Part shown: in pieces, positions 30,057-38,756 of the stretch
Position numbering within the stretch: the stretch's first letter is position 1
Layout of the letters: each line of letters opens with the position of its first letter
Source of the DNA: DATADF01 sp046263155
GTDB lineage: Bacteria > Actinomycetota > CADDZG01 > WHSQ01
DNA: 44,687 bases
Assembly: GCA_046263155.1 (NCBI GenBank)
Contig: JBHELF010000045.1
Coordinates: 1 to 44,687 of the forward strand
Reading direction: 5' to 3'
The notes under the pieces: model-generated
What the model was told of the DNA's origin: nothing
Databases searched by the model: none
What the model saw: only the letters and a program-made list of their open reading frames with translations
Program-made: the position numbers and the translations under genes

Positions 30057-31211
30057 CTAGTCGCCCAGCAGCTCTCGGGCGATGATCATCTTCTGGATCT
30101 CGGAGGTTCCACCGCCGATCGAGATCAGTTTCGAATCGCGGATCGCTCTCTCGACCGGGTACTCCTTGATGTATCCGTAGCCGCCAAAGACCTGTGTCGC
30201 CTCCAACGCGTTGTGCATCGCGGCCTCGGCGACGAAGAACTTGGCAACGCTCGCCTCGACCTGGTGAGGCAACCCTTCCTGCTTGAGCCATGCCGCCCGA
30301 TAGAGGACGAGGCGAGCCGCGTCGAGATAGACCTTCATCTCCGCGAGCTTGTGGCGAATCTCTTGGTGGCGGGCGAGAGGCTTACCGAAAGCCGAACGCT
30401 CCTTGGCGTAGGCGATGGTCTCGTTAAGGGTGGCCTTCATTCCGCCTATCGACGAAGCGATCATCACGGTGCGCTCCCAGTCAAAGCACTCGAAGGCGAT
30501 CTGCCAAAGCGCCGCTCCGGGCTCCCCCAACAAGGCATCGCCGGAGACGCGACACTCGTCGAAATGCAGAAGAGAGAGCGGCGACGAACGCGTCCCCATC
30601 TTGTCGAGATCGCGGCCCACCGAAAAGCCGGGCGTGCCGCGCTCGATAATGAAGGCGCTTATCCCGCGTCCGGAACCGGCGTCGGGATCGGTGACGGCTA
30701 TCACGATGACGGTGTCGGCGATGGAACCGTTCGTAATGAAGATCTTCGATCCGTTGATCACCCAGTCATCGGCATCGCGCCGCGCGGAGCATTTGATTGC
30801 GGCCGCGTCCGATCCCGCCTCCGGCTCTGTGATCGCCATGGCACCGATGAACTCACCCGAGCAGAGCCGCGGCAGATAGCGGCGCTTCTGCTCTTCCGTT
30901 CCGTGCAAGTAGATCGGCACGGTGCCGATCGTGATGTGGGCGCCGACGGACAGTCCCAGGCCGGCATCGTGGCCCCCCTCGGCGAGAGCCTCGAGAGCGA
31001 GACAGGTCGTGATTATGTCGGCGCCGGAGCCGCCGAAGTCCTCCGAAATTGGAAGACCCAGAAGTCCGAAGTCTCCGAGCTGGTCCCAGACCGCTCGATC
31101 GAAACGTCCCTCGACGTCTCGGTCATGGGCTCCGGGCTCCACTATGCGGGCCGCGAAGTCTCTGACGGACTTGTAGAAAGCGAGCTGCTCCTCAGAATGG
31201 TTGAAGTCCAC
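30057..31211 (-). CDS. Acyl-CoA dehydrogenase (3 of 3)
   Basis: A 384-residue ACAD, first gene of the three-gene unit. It has TEPEAGSDAAAIKCSARRD, WVINGSKIFITNGSIAD, RSAFGKPLARHQEIRHKLAEM and GGYGYIKEYPVERAIRDSKLISIGGGTSEIQKMIIAREL, in which the Glu of IKEYP is the catalytic base in the usual short/medium-chain position. The N-terminus MDFNHSEEQLAFYKSVRDFA is typical. A perfect 15-bp palindrome lies 25 bases upstream of the ATG, between this gene and the divergent GGDEF gene. Confidence 0.88.
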   Translation of the reverse strand: MDFNHSEEQLAFYKSVRDFAARIVEPGAHDRDVEGRFDRAVWDQLGDFGLLGLPISEDFGGSGADIITTCLALEALAEGGHDAGLGLSVGAHITIGTVPIYLHGTEEQKRRYLPRLCSGEFIGAMAITEPEAGSDAAAIKCSARRDADDWVINGSKIFITNGSIADTVIVIAVTDPDAGSGRGISAFIIERGTPGFSVGRDLDKMGTRSSPLSLLHFDECRVSGDALLGEPGAALWQIAFECFDWERTVMIASSIGGMKATLNETIAYAKERSAFGKPLARHQEIRHKLAEMKVYLDAARLVLYRAAWLKQEGLPHQVEASVAKFFVAEAAMHNALEATQVFGGYGYIKEYPVERAIRDSKLISIGGGTSEIQKMIIARELLGD

Positions 31212-31235
31212 CAGGTGAGCCTAGTGGGCGCGGAT

Positions 31236-31250
31236 TTCCACACTGTGGAA
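31236..31250. promoter_or_regulatory. Palindromic operator between ACAD 3 and the GGDEF gene
   Basis: TTCCACACTGTGGAA is a perfect 7+1+7 inverted repeat lying in the 69-base divergent gap, 25 bases from the ACAD 3 start and 31 bases from the GGDEF start. It could regulate both. TetR-type binding is a reasonable guess. It does not match the LexA or Rex consensus. Confidence 0.55.
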
Positions 31251-31280
31251 CAATCCGGACCACCCCCAACCAGAGAGCAC

Positions 31281-32885
31281 ATGCGCGAAACAACCACGTC
31301 CTCGCAAGAGGAAAGCAATCGGTCGAGGCTCGAGGCTCTTGCCTTTGGGCGGGCCGGCGGATCACTAGGCAAACTCGTCAGCTTCCTGTTTTTCGCCGGA
31401 GGCGCGCATGTCTTTCTGACCTCCTGGTTATTGCCGGCCACGACGCGTGGCCTGATCGCTTACATCGGCGTGATCGGAATCTTCTCGGGCATCGTCTTCC
31501 GCTTCCTTCCATGGGACAGATGGTCGCCCTGGACGTTCTTGTTCCCAGTGCTCGTAAGTTTTGTATTGCTCGGTGTTGCCAACTCTCAGTTCGCCGGTCC
31601 CTATAACCCCTACCTTCCGATCTATGTGCTGACGTTTGCCGCGGTCGGCCTCACTCAACCTCCGGGAACCTCGCTCCTGATCGCACCGTTCGCGCTGGCG
31701 TCGTATCTCGTCCCCGAGATGGGCCCAGGTTTCCGCACCGCGCTGGTCGGTGCGGCCGTGGCGGGGCCGGTGTGGATCCTGGTCGGGGAGGTACTCGCCG
31801 GTAACACGACGCGGTTGGTCCGTGCGCGCAAATCGGCTAAGTCCTTGCTGGAGGCGAGCACGACCCTCGTACGCGCCATCGATGAGGAGGACGTGGCCGC
31901 GATTACGGCCGAGCTCGCGATCCAGTTGCTGCGCGCCGATTCGGCAGTCTTCCTCGTTAAGAGGGAGGACACGCCGGCTCTGGTGAATCGAGGCCAGAAG
32001 AACTTTTCGATTCGAGTTGGGGAATTTGAGCTAAATCCCTCCGCCGAACACTGGCCACCCGATCGGAGCCTGAGAAGCGCCCGCCCCGTGCTTCTGCCCG
32101 ACGTCGATAAGGTGACGAACTTTCCACGCGACCTACGGCAACAACTCCATGTCACATCTCTGCTCTACGTTCCAGTTCTGGCAGAGCGTGGGGAGCTACT
32201 CGGCCTCCTCATCACCGGCTGGTCCCGACGCAGGACCCGGCTCGAGAGCTTCTCCGGGAAGGTCGCGGACCTTCTCTCAACCGAGGCGGGCCGCGCTCTT
32301 GCTCGACTCCAGGCAACCCGTCGGCTCGCGCGCGCTGCGGAGACGGACCCCCTCACGGGGCTCACGAATCGACGCGGGTTCGAACCCGTGCTCCAGGAGA
32401 TGCAGCCCGGCGATGCCTTGGCGCTCATCGACCTGGACCATTTCAAATCAGTCAACGACATCTATGGGCATCCGGCGGGAGACGAAACCCTGCGCCAGTT
32501 CTCCAAGGCGCTTCGGTCGATCGCTCGCCATGCCGACGTGGTGGCGCGCTATGGGGGTGAGGAATTTGCGGTGCTACTCGCGGAGGCCGACCGGGTGGGG
32601 GCACTCGCCGCTATGCAGAGGCTGAAACAGGGATGGGCGGATGGCGATCCTCTGGCAACATTCTCGGCCGGCGTCGCGGTGCACTTGGAAGGCGATGAGC
32701 CTTCGATCACAACCGTCCGGGCCGACCATGCGCTTTATCGCGCAAAGGCCAACGGACGTAATCGAATCGAATTCTCGGATCCGGCAAACGGTGCCGACCG
32801 AGAGGCTGCTGCCGAGACGGGCGCCGAAGGGAAAGCGGACGTAGAGGGCCGCGGGGAGGTCCCCGTTTCCAGGATGAGGGCGTGA
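31281..32885 (+). CDS. Membrane-bound GAF-GGDEF diguanylate cyclase
   Basis: This 534-residue protein has five or six membrane spans in the first 180 residues, a GAF-like sensor region (SLLEASTTLVRAIDEED to SLLYVPVLAERGELLGLLI), and a C-terminal GGDEF domain with DPLTGLTNRRGFEPVL, LIDLDHFKSVNDIYGH and the active-site motif YGGEEFAVLL. RHAD, five residues before GGEEF, is the RxxD product-inhibition site. It should therefore make c-di-GMP and be feedback controlled. The frame is open far upstream to 29382 but that is antisense to the dehydrogenase genes; ATG 31281 is used. The stop overlaps the GTG of the next gene (GTGA). Confidence 0.88.
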   Translation: MRETTTSSQEESNRSRLEALAFGRAGGSLGKLVSFLFFAGGAHVFLTSWLLPATTRGLIAYIGVIGIFSGIVFRFLPWDRWSPWTFLFPVLVSFVLLGVANSQFAGPYNPYLPIYVLTFAAVGLTQPPGTSLLIAPFALASYLVPEMGPGFRTALVGAAVAGPVWILVGEVLAGNTTRLVRARKSAKSLLEASTTLVRAIDEEDVAAITAELAIQLLRADSAVFLVKREDTPALVNRGQKNFSIRVGEFELNPSAEHWPPDRSLRSARPVLLPDVDKVTNFPRDLRQQLHVTSLLYVPVLAERGELLGLLITGWSRRRTRLESFSGKVADLLSTEAGRALARLQATRRLARAAETDPLTGLTNRRGFEPVLQEMQPGDALALIDLDHFKSVNDIYGHPAGDETLRQFSKALRSIARHADVVARYGGEEFAVLLAEADRVGALAAMQRLKQGWADGDPLATFSAGVAVHLEGDEPSITTVRADHALYRAKANGRNRIEFSDPANGADREAAAETGAEGKADVEGRGEVPVSRMRA

Positions 32886-34150
32886 CGGGAGCGACCGATC
32901 AGCGTGTGGCGCGCGTTGAGCTTTACCACTTCTCAGCTCCGCTACCTGCTCCCTTTCATCCCAGCTGGATCCCCGGATTTCCCCAAACGGAAAACCGCTG
33001 CACGCTGATTCGCGTCATCACCGATCAGGGCGTCGAGGGTTGGAGTGCCGGCGCCGCCTTCGGTAAGGAGCGCGCGGGGTTGGGCGGGATTATCGGTCCC
33101 TATCTGCTCGGTGAGAGCGCGACCGACATCATGCTGATCCAGCAACGGCTGCGGGAGCTTTCCTATCTCGGCTGGCGCAACTGGTGGATCGAGCCCGCGT
33201 TCTGGGACATCAAGGGGAAGATCGCGGGCCAGCCAGTGTGGAAATTGCTCGGCGGACGGCATCAGAAGGTGGCCGTTTACGCATCGACCGGCGAGGTGCG
33301 TTCCCCTCACGACCGGGTCGCGGAAGCGGAGGCCCGCCTCGAAGAAGGGTTTCGCACGATAAAGCTTCGCGTGCACGAGGACGAGGAGGCGGACATCCAG
33401 CAGGTAAAGGAAACGACGGCCGCGCTGGGAGATCGCATGGCGATCGCGGTCGACGCGAACCAGGCTTGGCGTGTCGCAGCCGTTGCGAACGCGCCACTGT
33501 GGGACCTGAAGCGAGCTAAGCGGTTTGCCAGCATGTGCGCGGACCAGGGCGTGGCCTGGCTAGAGGAACCGCTTCCAATGGACGCGTACGACGATCTCGC
33601 GGCTCTCACCAAATACTCAAAGGTGCCGATTGCGGGAGGCGAGCTTCACACGGGGGGCTATCCCGAGCTGGCAATGATGGTCAAGCGGCGTTGCTACTCC
33701 GTGTTTCAGCCGGATGCGACGTTCACCGGTGGCATCGAGCAAACATTTCGACTGATCCAGTTGTGCCGCCAAAAGGGACTCGAATACACGCCCCACACCT
33801 GGACGAATGGAGTCGGCTTCGCCATAAACCTCCAGCTCATGCTGGCATCGGGGTTCGCCGGCAAGAGGGCGCTCGAATATCCATACGACCCTCCCGGATG
33901 GGTGCCCGAGGCCCGGGACGCGATGCTGGAGCAACCTTTCCTCCAGAGCCGCGGCACTCTCGCACCTCCCCAGTCACCGGGTCTCGGCTTCGAGATCGAT
34001 CGTCGGGCTCTTCGCAAATACGGGAAACGCTTCTTCGTCATGGATCGCAAGCGCCTCATCTATTTCGCGCTGCGCGACCGCGGAGTGAAGGCGGCGCGCG
34101 AGATCGACAGTGCGCGCCGCAAGCGCTGGAGCGAAGAAAGCCTGCCTTAG
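32882..34150 (+). CDS. Enolase-superfamily enzyme (mandelate racemase/muconate lactonizing type)
   Basis: A 422-residue protein with the MR fold: a capping domain (ENRCTLIRVITDQGVEGWS) and a barrel with Lys161-Leu-Arg163, VDANQAW (Asp191), WLEEP (Glu228/229), AGGELHTGG (Glu254), FQPDATFTGG (Asp278) and TPHTW (His305). Asp191, Glu228 and Glu254 are the likely Mg ligands; Asp278 and His305 are 27 residues apart, as in mandelate racemase. The second Lys of the KxK motif is Arg. Sugar-acid dehydratase or racemase activity is possible. GTG start overlaps the GGDEF gene, and the 3' end overlaps the convergent hydrolase by 4 bases. Confidence 0.82.
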   Translation: MTGATDQRVARVELYHFSAPLPAPFHPSWIPGFPQTENRCTLIRVITDQGVEGWSAGAAFGKERAGLGGIIGPYLLGESATDIMLIQQRLRELSYLGWRNWWIEPAFWDIKGKIAGQPVWKLLGGRHQKVAVYASTGEVRSPHDRVAEAEARLEEGFRTIKLRVHEDEEADIQQVKETTAALGDRMAIAVDANQAWRVAAVANAPLWDLKRAKRFASMCADQGVAWLEEPLPMDAYDDLAALTKYSKVPIAGGELHTGGYPELAMMVKRRCYSVFQPDATFTGGIEQTFRLIQLCRQKGLEYTPHTWTNGVGFAINLQLMLASGFAGKRALEYPYDPPGWVPEARDAMLEQPFLQSRGTLAPPQSPGLGFEIDRRALRKYGKRFFVMDRKRLIYFALRDRGVKAAREIDSARRKRWSEESLP

Positions 34151-35976
34151 GGCGTTTGCTGCTCCGGAGCCTCTCGCGGCGGGGTGAAGAACTGTGAATC
34201 GGCGACCTCGAAAACCCGAAGGGTCAACGAGGCCTTGCCACCGGTATGCAAAACGACCGGGTAACTCGGAACCGACTGAATGTGATCCGAGTCGCCGTAG
34301 GTGCCCTGACTCACGACGAGGACCAATCGCTCGCCTGCGGGAATCACCACATCCAAGGGCTCCAGAGCTAGCTCAACCCGCAACGGCTCTCCGGGCACGG
34401 GGTAGATCGCCTTCCCACCACCGCGGGCGAAGCGCAGATCGATCTGACCCCAACCGACACGCTTGGCACTTCCGGACTGGACCGAGTAAAGCCAGGCACT
34501 CAAGTGACCACCGGGTCCCGTCGGCGTGACGGTGACGTCGAGCTTGGATATCCCCCCAAAGCGAAGCTCGTCTTTTGCCTCCCCGAACTCGAAGATGGCA
34601 CATACCGGGCACCGGGACGGATCGGTTCGCGAGAGATCGGTGCTCCCGAAGGGTCGCGTGGGATCCGGCGTGAGCAACTTGGTGCCGCTGTCGCGGGACG
34701 GCTTCGCGGAGAGCCGGCCATCGGGGGTGAGGAAAAGCTTCTCTTCGCGGGCCTGTGGGGGAGGCCATCCGGATTCGTTGCGCCACAGCCCTATCGAGTC
34801 CTGGATCTGGGCGCGCGGGCCGAGATCCACGCTCCTGTCACCCTTCAACCAGTAATCCCACCAATCGAGAAGAACATCCGCCCAATCCCATCGCACCGCC
34901 TGAATACCGTTGTAAGTGATGTTCGAGTCGGGCCAGGCGTGTGTCCACTGACCCAACATGTACTTCACGTATAAACCGCTCCGCTCGAGCTCGAAGACCC
35001 AGGGAAAGTCATGAGCGGGATTGACGTTCCAGTCCTGCAGACCGCGCGCAATGAAGATGCTGCCTCGATAGTTTCTCTCTACTCCCGGTCGCGAGTTCCG
35101 CTCCGCCCAGTAGCCCAACAGGTCTCGCTCTCCTGTCAGCGTCGAATGAACGGACGCGGTCAAGCCCTTCCAGGCTTCAGGACACACGATGTCGCCGACG
35201 GTGTGCTCCATACTCCGACCGGACGTGGGGTACTGCTGACCGTTCGCGATCACCGGTGCGTAGTTATAGAGGTAGTACAGCGCATTTAGAACAAGTGGTC
35301 CCCGCAGCTCGGTCGTGCCGTCGTGGAACATCAGGTGATAGACATCGCTTACACCCGAGATCGGCACGATCGTCTTCAGATATCTGTTGCCGAGGGACGC
35401 AACTTCCCAAGGGGTGGACCCGTCGTAAGAAACGCCGATCATCCCCACACGCCCGTTGCTCCAGCTTTGACTGCCAAACCAGTTGACGGCCTGGTTGAGA
35501 TCCGCCCGCTCGGCGTCGCCCATTAAGTCGGAGCAACCTCCGCTATCCGCGGTGCCGCGCACGGCAACGAAACCAATCGTGTAGCCCTGAGGCACGAAAT
35601 TCTCGACGAGACGGATGGCGCATTTCGCCATGTCGCCGACTTCGAGATTGTGGTCGAGATACGGGGAGGCGAACACGATCACCGGTGTCTTCACCCCCGA
35701 CGGAACCTTCGGTCGCACGACGGCCATCTGGATCGCGGCCCCGTCGAACTCGCTCTCGAGTTCGACGACTTGGCCCGGCAAGACCTTGTATTTAGGAGGC
35801 CGGGTGACTCTCGATATCGGCCGGGTAGAAGGGTCGTGACAAAGCCGGGGGTCGCCCTCTGTGCTCTGATCCGAAGCCGCCCCGGACGAGCCACTCGCGG
35901 CGGGACCAGTTAGACCGACGCCGAGCACGGCAACGAGGATTACCGGGAGGAATGTGGGTTTGTGGATGAGCCTCAT
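34147..35976 (-). CDS. Secreted CocE/NonD family hydrolase (X-Pro dipeptidyl-peptidase-like)
   Basis: A 609-residue exported protein with a signal peptide (LPVILVAVLGVGLTGPAASG), an alpha/beta hydrolase domain with the nucleophile Ser183 in GVSYDGS, Asp in GLQDWNV, His in QWTHAW, and a C-terminal jelly-roll (LDVTVTPTGPGGHLSAWL, VSQGTYGDSDHI) typical of the CocE/PepX group. It probably cleaves esters or N-terminal X-Pro dipeptides outside the cell. Paired cysteines near the N-terminus (LCHD, KCAI, GGCSD) suggest disulfides. ATG at 35976. A single gene, upstream of no obvious partner. Confidence 0.82.
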   Translation of the reverse strand: MRLIHKPTFLPVILVAVLGVGLTGPAASGSSGAASDQSTEGDPRLCHDPSTRPISRVTRPPKYKVLPGQVVELESEFDGAAIQMAVVRPKVPSGVKTPVIVFASPYLDHNLEVGDMAKCAIRLVENFVPQGYTIGFVAVRGTADSGGCSDLMGDAERADLNQAVNWFGSQSWSNGRVGMIGVSYDGSTPWEVASLGNRYLKTIVPISGVSDVYHLMFHDGTTELRGPLVLNALYYLYNYAPVIANGQQYPTSGRSMEHTVGDIVCPEAWKGLTASVHSTLTGERDLLGYWAERNSRPGVERNYRGSIFIARGLQDWNVNPAHDFPWVFELERSGLYVKYMLGQWTHAWPDSNITYNGIQAVRWDWADVLLDWWDYWLKGDRSVDLGPRAQIQDSIGLWRNESGWPPPQAREEKLFLTPDGRLSAKPSRDSGTKLLTPDPTRPFGSTDLSRTDPSRCPVCAIFEFGEAKDELRFGGISKLDVTVTPTGPGGHLSAWLYSVQSGSAKRVGWGQIDLRFARGGGKAIYPVPGEPLRVELALEPLDVVIPAGERLVLVVSQGTYGDSDHIQSVPSYPVVLHTGGKASLTLRVFEVADSQFFTPPREAPEQQTP

Positions 35977-36033
35977 GAGCTTCCCCTCTCACCTGGAAGA
36001 CGACTCCAGGGAATCTCTACCCCGTGCGGTCGG

Positions 36034-36402
36034 CTAATCCACAGCGGGTGCGATACGGATCCCGACGGCGGCCGCGGCTCCGGCGCTCGCCAGCGTGGCG
36101 AGAATCCGCCAGTGCGGGAATTCGTCCCACTCACGGAGCGAGGTGAGGACATCGGCGATGTCGACGGCAGCTCCGGCCTCCACCCAGCCTCGAACCGGTG
36201 TGCCTCGTTCCATCGCGATCAATAGTCCGGCGCCGAGAACCAGGTCGCGCGCGCCGAGGCTTCGCATGGCGAGGTGCGCCGAGGGATCCAAATGTCGGTC
36301 ACCCAGCCACAACCGGGAAAAAGTCCTCGGCGCTAGAAATAGAGCGGAGCCGAGACCGACGCGCAGCCAGCCAAGCGTCTTCGCCATGTCTCGTTCATCC
36401 AT
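36034..36402 (-). CDS. Small membrane protein (DUF4267-like)
   Basis: A 122-residue protein with about four hydrophobic stretches: LGWLRVGLGSALFLAP, an ARDLVLGAGLLIAM segment, GWVEAGAAVDIADVLTSL and WRILATLASAGAAAAVGIRI. The SLGARDLVLGAGL arrangement resembles the DUF4267 family of small actinobacterial membrane proteins, from memory only. It overlaps the NUDIX gene by eight bases, so it is the last gene of the mrp-pduO-nudix unit. Function unknown. Confidence 0.6.
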   Translation of the reverse strand: MDERDMAKTLGWLRVGLGSALFLAPRTFSRLWLGDRHLDPSAHLAMRSLGARDLVLGAGLLIAMERGTPVRGWVEAGAAVDIADVLTSLREWDEFPHWRILATLASAGAAAAVGIRIAPAVD

Positions 36403-36898
36403 CGGCCAGCGCCTTTCTCACCAGCTCCCGATCGTGTTGCCAGGCGAAATCGAGAGACTCGAGCTCCGATTCGCTTACCCATTCGATTGCGTCGACGTCG
36501 TCTGATGGTTCCGGCTCCCCACGCACAATGGTGCCCTTAAACCCGATCGCGAGGGTCCAGTCTCCGTCGGGGCCGTAGCGATGCGGCTCAATCTGGAGGC
36601 AGTCGGCCATCGAGGTCGAGATCTCTATTTTGAGCTCCTCTTTGATCTCGCGCTTCAGTCCCTCGATCGCCTCCTCGCCGGGCTCGAGGAAGCCACCCGG
36701 AACGTCGAAGCGGCCTTTGAACGGCTCGCTGCCGCGGCGACTGATCAGAGCGCGGCCGTCGCGCAGCAACACACACCCGACGGTCGGCGCGGGGTTCCGG
36801 TACCAGGTCTCACCGCAATTAGTGCACGTCGTCTCGGGATCCGACCCGCTTGTATCCAGAGACGAGCCACAAGAGGGACAGAAGCGAAACGGCCTCAT
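36395..36898 (-). CDS. NUDIX hydrolase with N-terminal zinc ribbon
   Basis: A 167-residue protein. The first 40 residues form a zinc ribbon (FCPSCGSSLDTSGSD, TTCTNCGETWYRNPAP) as in NudC-like NAD pyrophosphatases. The NUDIX box is GGFLEPGEEAIEGLKREIKEEL, matching GX5EX7REUXEE. It hydrolyses a nucleoside diphosphate derivative, perhaps NADH, NAD-capped RNA or ADP-ribose. Its ATG overlaps the stop of the cobalamin adenosyltransferase gene by four bases. Confidence 0.85.
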   Translation of the reverse strand: MRPFRFCPSCGSSLDTSGSDPETTCTNCGETWYRNPAPTVGCVLLRDGRALISRRGSEPFKGRFDVPGGFLEPGEEAIEGLKREIKEELKIEISTSMADCLQIEPHRYGPDGDWTLAIGFKGTIVRGEPEPSDDVDAIEWVSESELESLDFAWQHDRELVRKALADG

Positions 36899-37452
36899 CG
36901 TTCGCGCGACGGAGGGGCGTATCGCCCGCGCTCCGCTTCCTCGTAACGAGCCAGCACGAAAAGGAGATCGGATACCCGGTTGAGATAGCGCAGCACCTCC
37001 GGATCCAGCAATAGGTCGTTGCGTTGCAAGGCGACCGCCTTTCTCTCGGCACGCCGCACTGTGGAACGCGCGAGGTCCAAACCTGCCGACGACAGCGTCT
37101 CGCCGGGAAGGACGAATTCCTGGGGAAGCGGATGCTCGGCAGTGAGACGATCGATATCCGCCTCCAATTGTTCCGTCATCGCCCCGGTGACGCGCGAGAC
37201 TTCGTCCTTCAGCTTCGCCTGATTCTCGTCATCGGTCGCCAACTGTGCCCCCACGACGAACATCTCTCGCTGCAGACGCACCACTATCTCTTCAACCGCG
37301 CCGACGAGACCCGCAGCGCGAGCGAGTCCCAGAGATGAGACGACCTCGTCGATGGTGCCGTATACGTCGGTGCGGCCGTCGTCCTTGGCCACGCGGCCCC
37401 CGTAGAGCAGACCGGTCGTCCCGTCGTCGCCCTTCTTCGTGTAGATCCTCAC
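36895..37452 (-). CDS. Cob(I)yrinic acid a,c-diamide adenosyltransferase, PduO type
   Basis: A 185-residue protein. Motifs are MRIYTKKGDDGTTGLLYGGR (ATP-binding P-loop-like start), DVYGTIDEVVSSLGLARA, the EFVLPGETLSSAGLDLARSTVRRAERKAVAL segment, and YLNRVSDLLFVLARYEE at the end. These are the standard PduO/CobO-II (MMAB) signatures. It attaches the adenosyl group of ATP to cob(I)alamin to give coenzyme B12. A B12-dependent enzyme is not seen in the window. It lies 21 bases after mrp and overlaps the NUDIX gene. Confidence 0.9.
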   Translation of the reverse strand: MRIYTKKGDDGTTGLLYGGRVAKDDGRTDVYGTIDEVVSSLGLARAAGLVGAVEEIVVRLQREMFVVGAQLATDDENQAKLKDEVSRVTGAMTEQLEADIDRLTAEHPLPQEFVLPGETLSSAGLDLARSTVRRAERKAVALQRNDLLLDPEVLRYLNRVSDLLFVLARYEEAERGRYAPPSRER

Positions 37453-37473
37453 GGCGTTGTGCCGCCCCCTCCG

Positions 37474-38604
37474 CTACGCGGTCGCGGCCGGGGGTTGCAT
37501 CAGCAACGGAAGCTTGATCCGCTTGGCAGGTCGCGGACGAGGAGGGATGAGGTTCACGATCTCCTTGGCGGCGAGCTCGAACGTCCGAGCCACCTCCGTG
37601 TCCGGCGCGTCGAGAACGGCCGGCGCTCCTCGGTCGGCGAGCTCGCGCAACACCGGATCGAGTGGGATCTCGGCCAGCAATGGGACGTGCAACTTTTCCG
37701 CCAAGATGCGTCCGCCACCGCTCCCGAAGATGGGATACGCCGTGCCGTCGTCCCCCCGGAAGTAGGACATGTTCTCCATGACCCCGAGCACCTTCAGTCC
37801 GGTCTTCTCGGCCATGAAACCGGCACGCTGAGCGACCTTCTCGGCGGCGGCTTGCGGCGTCGTGACGACGATCATGTGAGCCCCGGGGAGGAATTGCGCG
37901 ATCGAGATCGAGACATCCCCCGTCCCTGGAGGTAGATCAACGAGCAAATAGTCCGGGTCATCCCAGTGGACATCCGTCAAAAACTGCTGCAGGGCCTTGT
38001 GCAGCATGGGGCCCCGCCACACCACTGGGTTGTCCTCTCCCGTGAACAGACCGATGGAGACGATCTTCACCCCGAACATCTCGGGGGGCATGATCATGTC
38101 CTCGACCACCGTCGGTCGATCGTGGACACCCATCATTCGTGGAATCGAGAAGCCCCACACGTCGGCATCGAGCAAGCCGACGCTGTGGCCGAGTTTGGCG
38201 AGAGAAGCCGCGAGGTTCACGGTAGTGGTGGACTTGCCCACGCCCCCCTTGCCCGAGCCCACGGCGATGACCTGAGTCGAGCTCTCGCCGTCCGCGAAGG
38301 GGGTCGGCGTCTCCTTCCGCAGTCCCCCGACCAGAGACTGTCGCTCCTCCTCGGTCATCGAGGTGAGCTCGACGACGACGTCGGCTATCCCCGGGTATCG
38401 CTCCTTGAGCTTCGCCGGGATCACCGTGTGGAAATAATCCTTCAGCGGGCAGCCGGGGATAGTGAGGGCGATCAAGACGCGGACGCGGTCGCCTTCGATC
38501 GCGATGTTACGAACCATGTTGAGCTCGTTGAGGCCGCGATGAAGTTCGGGGTCTTGAATCTCCCCCAGCACCTCGGAGATCTGCTCGGTAGTTGGAAAGG
38601 CCAT
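37474..38604 (-). CDS. mrp: Mrp/NBP35-type P-loop ATPase, iron-sulfur carrier
   Basis: A 376-residue protein: an N-terminal MIP18/DUF59 domain (EQISEVLGEIQDPELHRGL) and a Mrp ATPase domain with GSGKGGVGKSTTTVN (deviant Walker A), DADVWGFSIPRMMG, DYLLVDLPPGTGD, and VMENMSYF. The C-x2-C cluster motif that usually follows ENMSYF is absent (RGDDG), as in actinobacterial homologues. It loads or transfers iron-sulfur clusters. ATG at 38604 is chosen because GGGAG lies just upstream; the frame continues to 38769. A three-cysteine regulator is divergent from it. Confidence 0.88.
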   Translation of the reverse strand: MAFPTTEQISEVLGEIQDPELHRGLNELNMVRNIAIEGDRVRVLIALTIPGCPLKDYFHTVIPAKLKERYPGIADVVVELTSMTEEERQSLVGGLRKETPTPFADGESSTQVIAVGSGKGGVGKSTTTVNLAASLAKLGHSVGLLDADVWGFSIPRMMGVHDRPTVVEDMIMPPEMFGVKIVSIGLFTGEDNPVVWRGPMLHKALQQFLTDVHWDDPDYLLVDLPPGTGDVSISIAQFLPGAHMIVVTTPQAAAEKVAQRAGFMAEKTGLKVLGVMENMSYFRGDDGTAYPIFGSGGGRILAEKLHVPLLAEIPLDPVLRELADRGAPAVLDAPDTEVARTFELAAKEIVNLIPPRPRPAKRIKLPLLMQPPAATA

Positions 38605-38756
38605 CGACTCCCACTTCCGCTCGGCTAAAGCCCAAGGGTAAGCGACCCGACATTCTCCTAATTGCATCGAGCGATGGTGGGTTTTGCCCACGCGCGTTGG
38701 TGAAATCGGCCGGAAATCCGCCTTCTCGTGCCATTCCGCCCATACCCTTTGGCGAA

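Noticed and set aside
31236..31250. DnaA boxes or an origin
   Set aside because: The half-sites differ from TTATCCACA and only one pair exists; a divergent-promoter operator explains it better.
29382..31280. 1167-codon frame ending in the GGDEF domain
   Set aside because: The first two thirds are antisense to two acyl-CoA dehydrogenase genes; the recognisable membrane-GAF-GGDEF protein starts at 31281.
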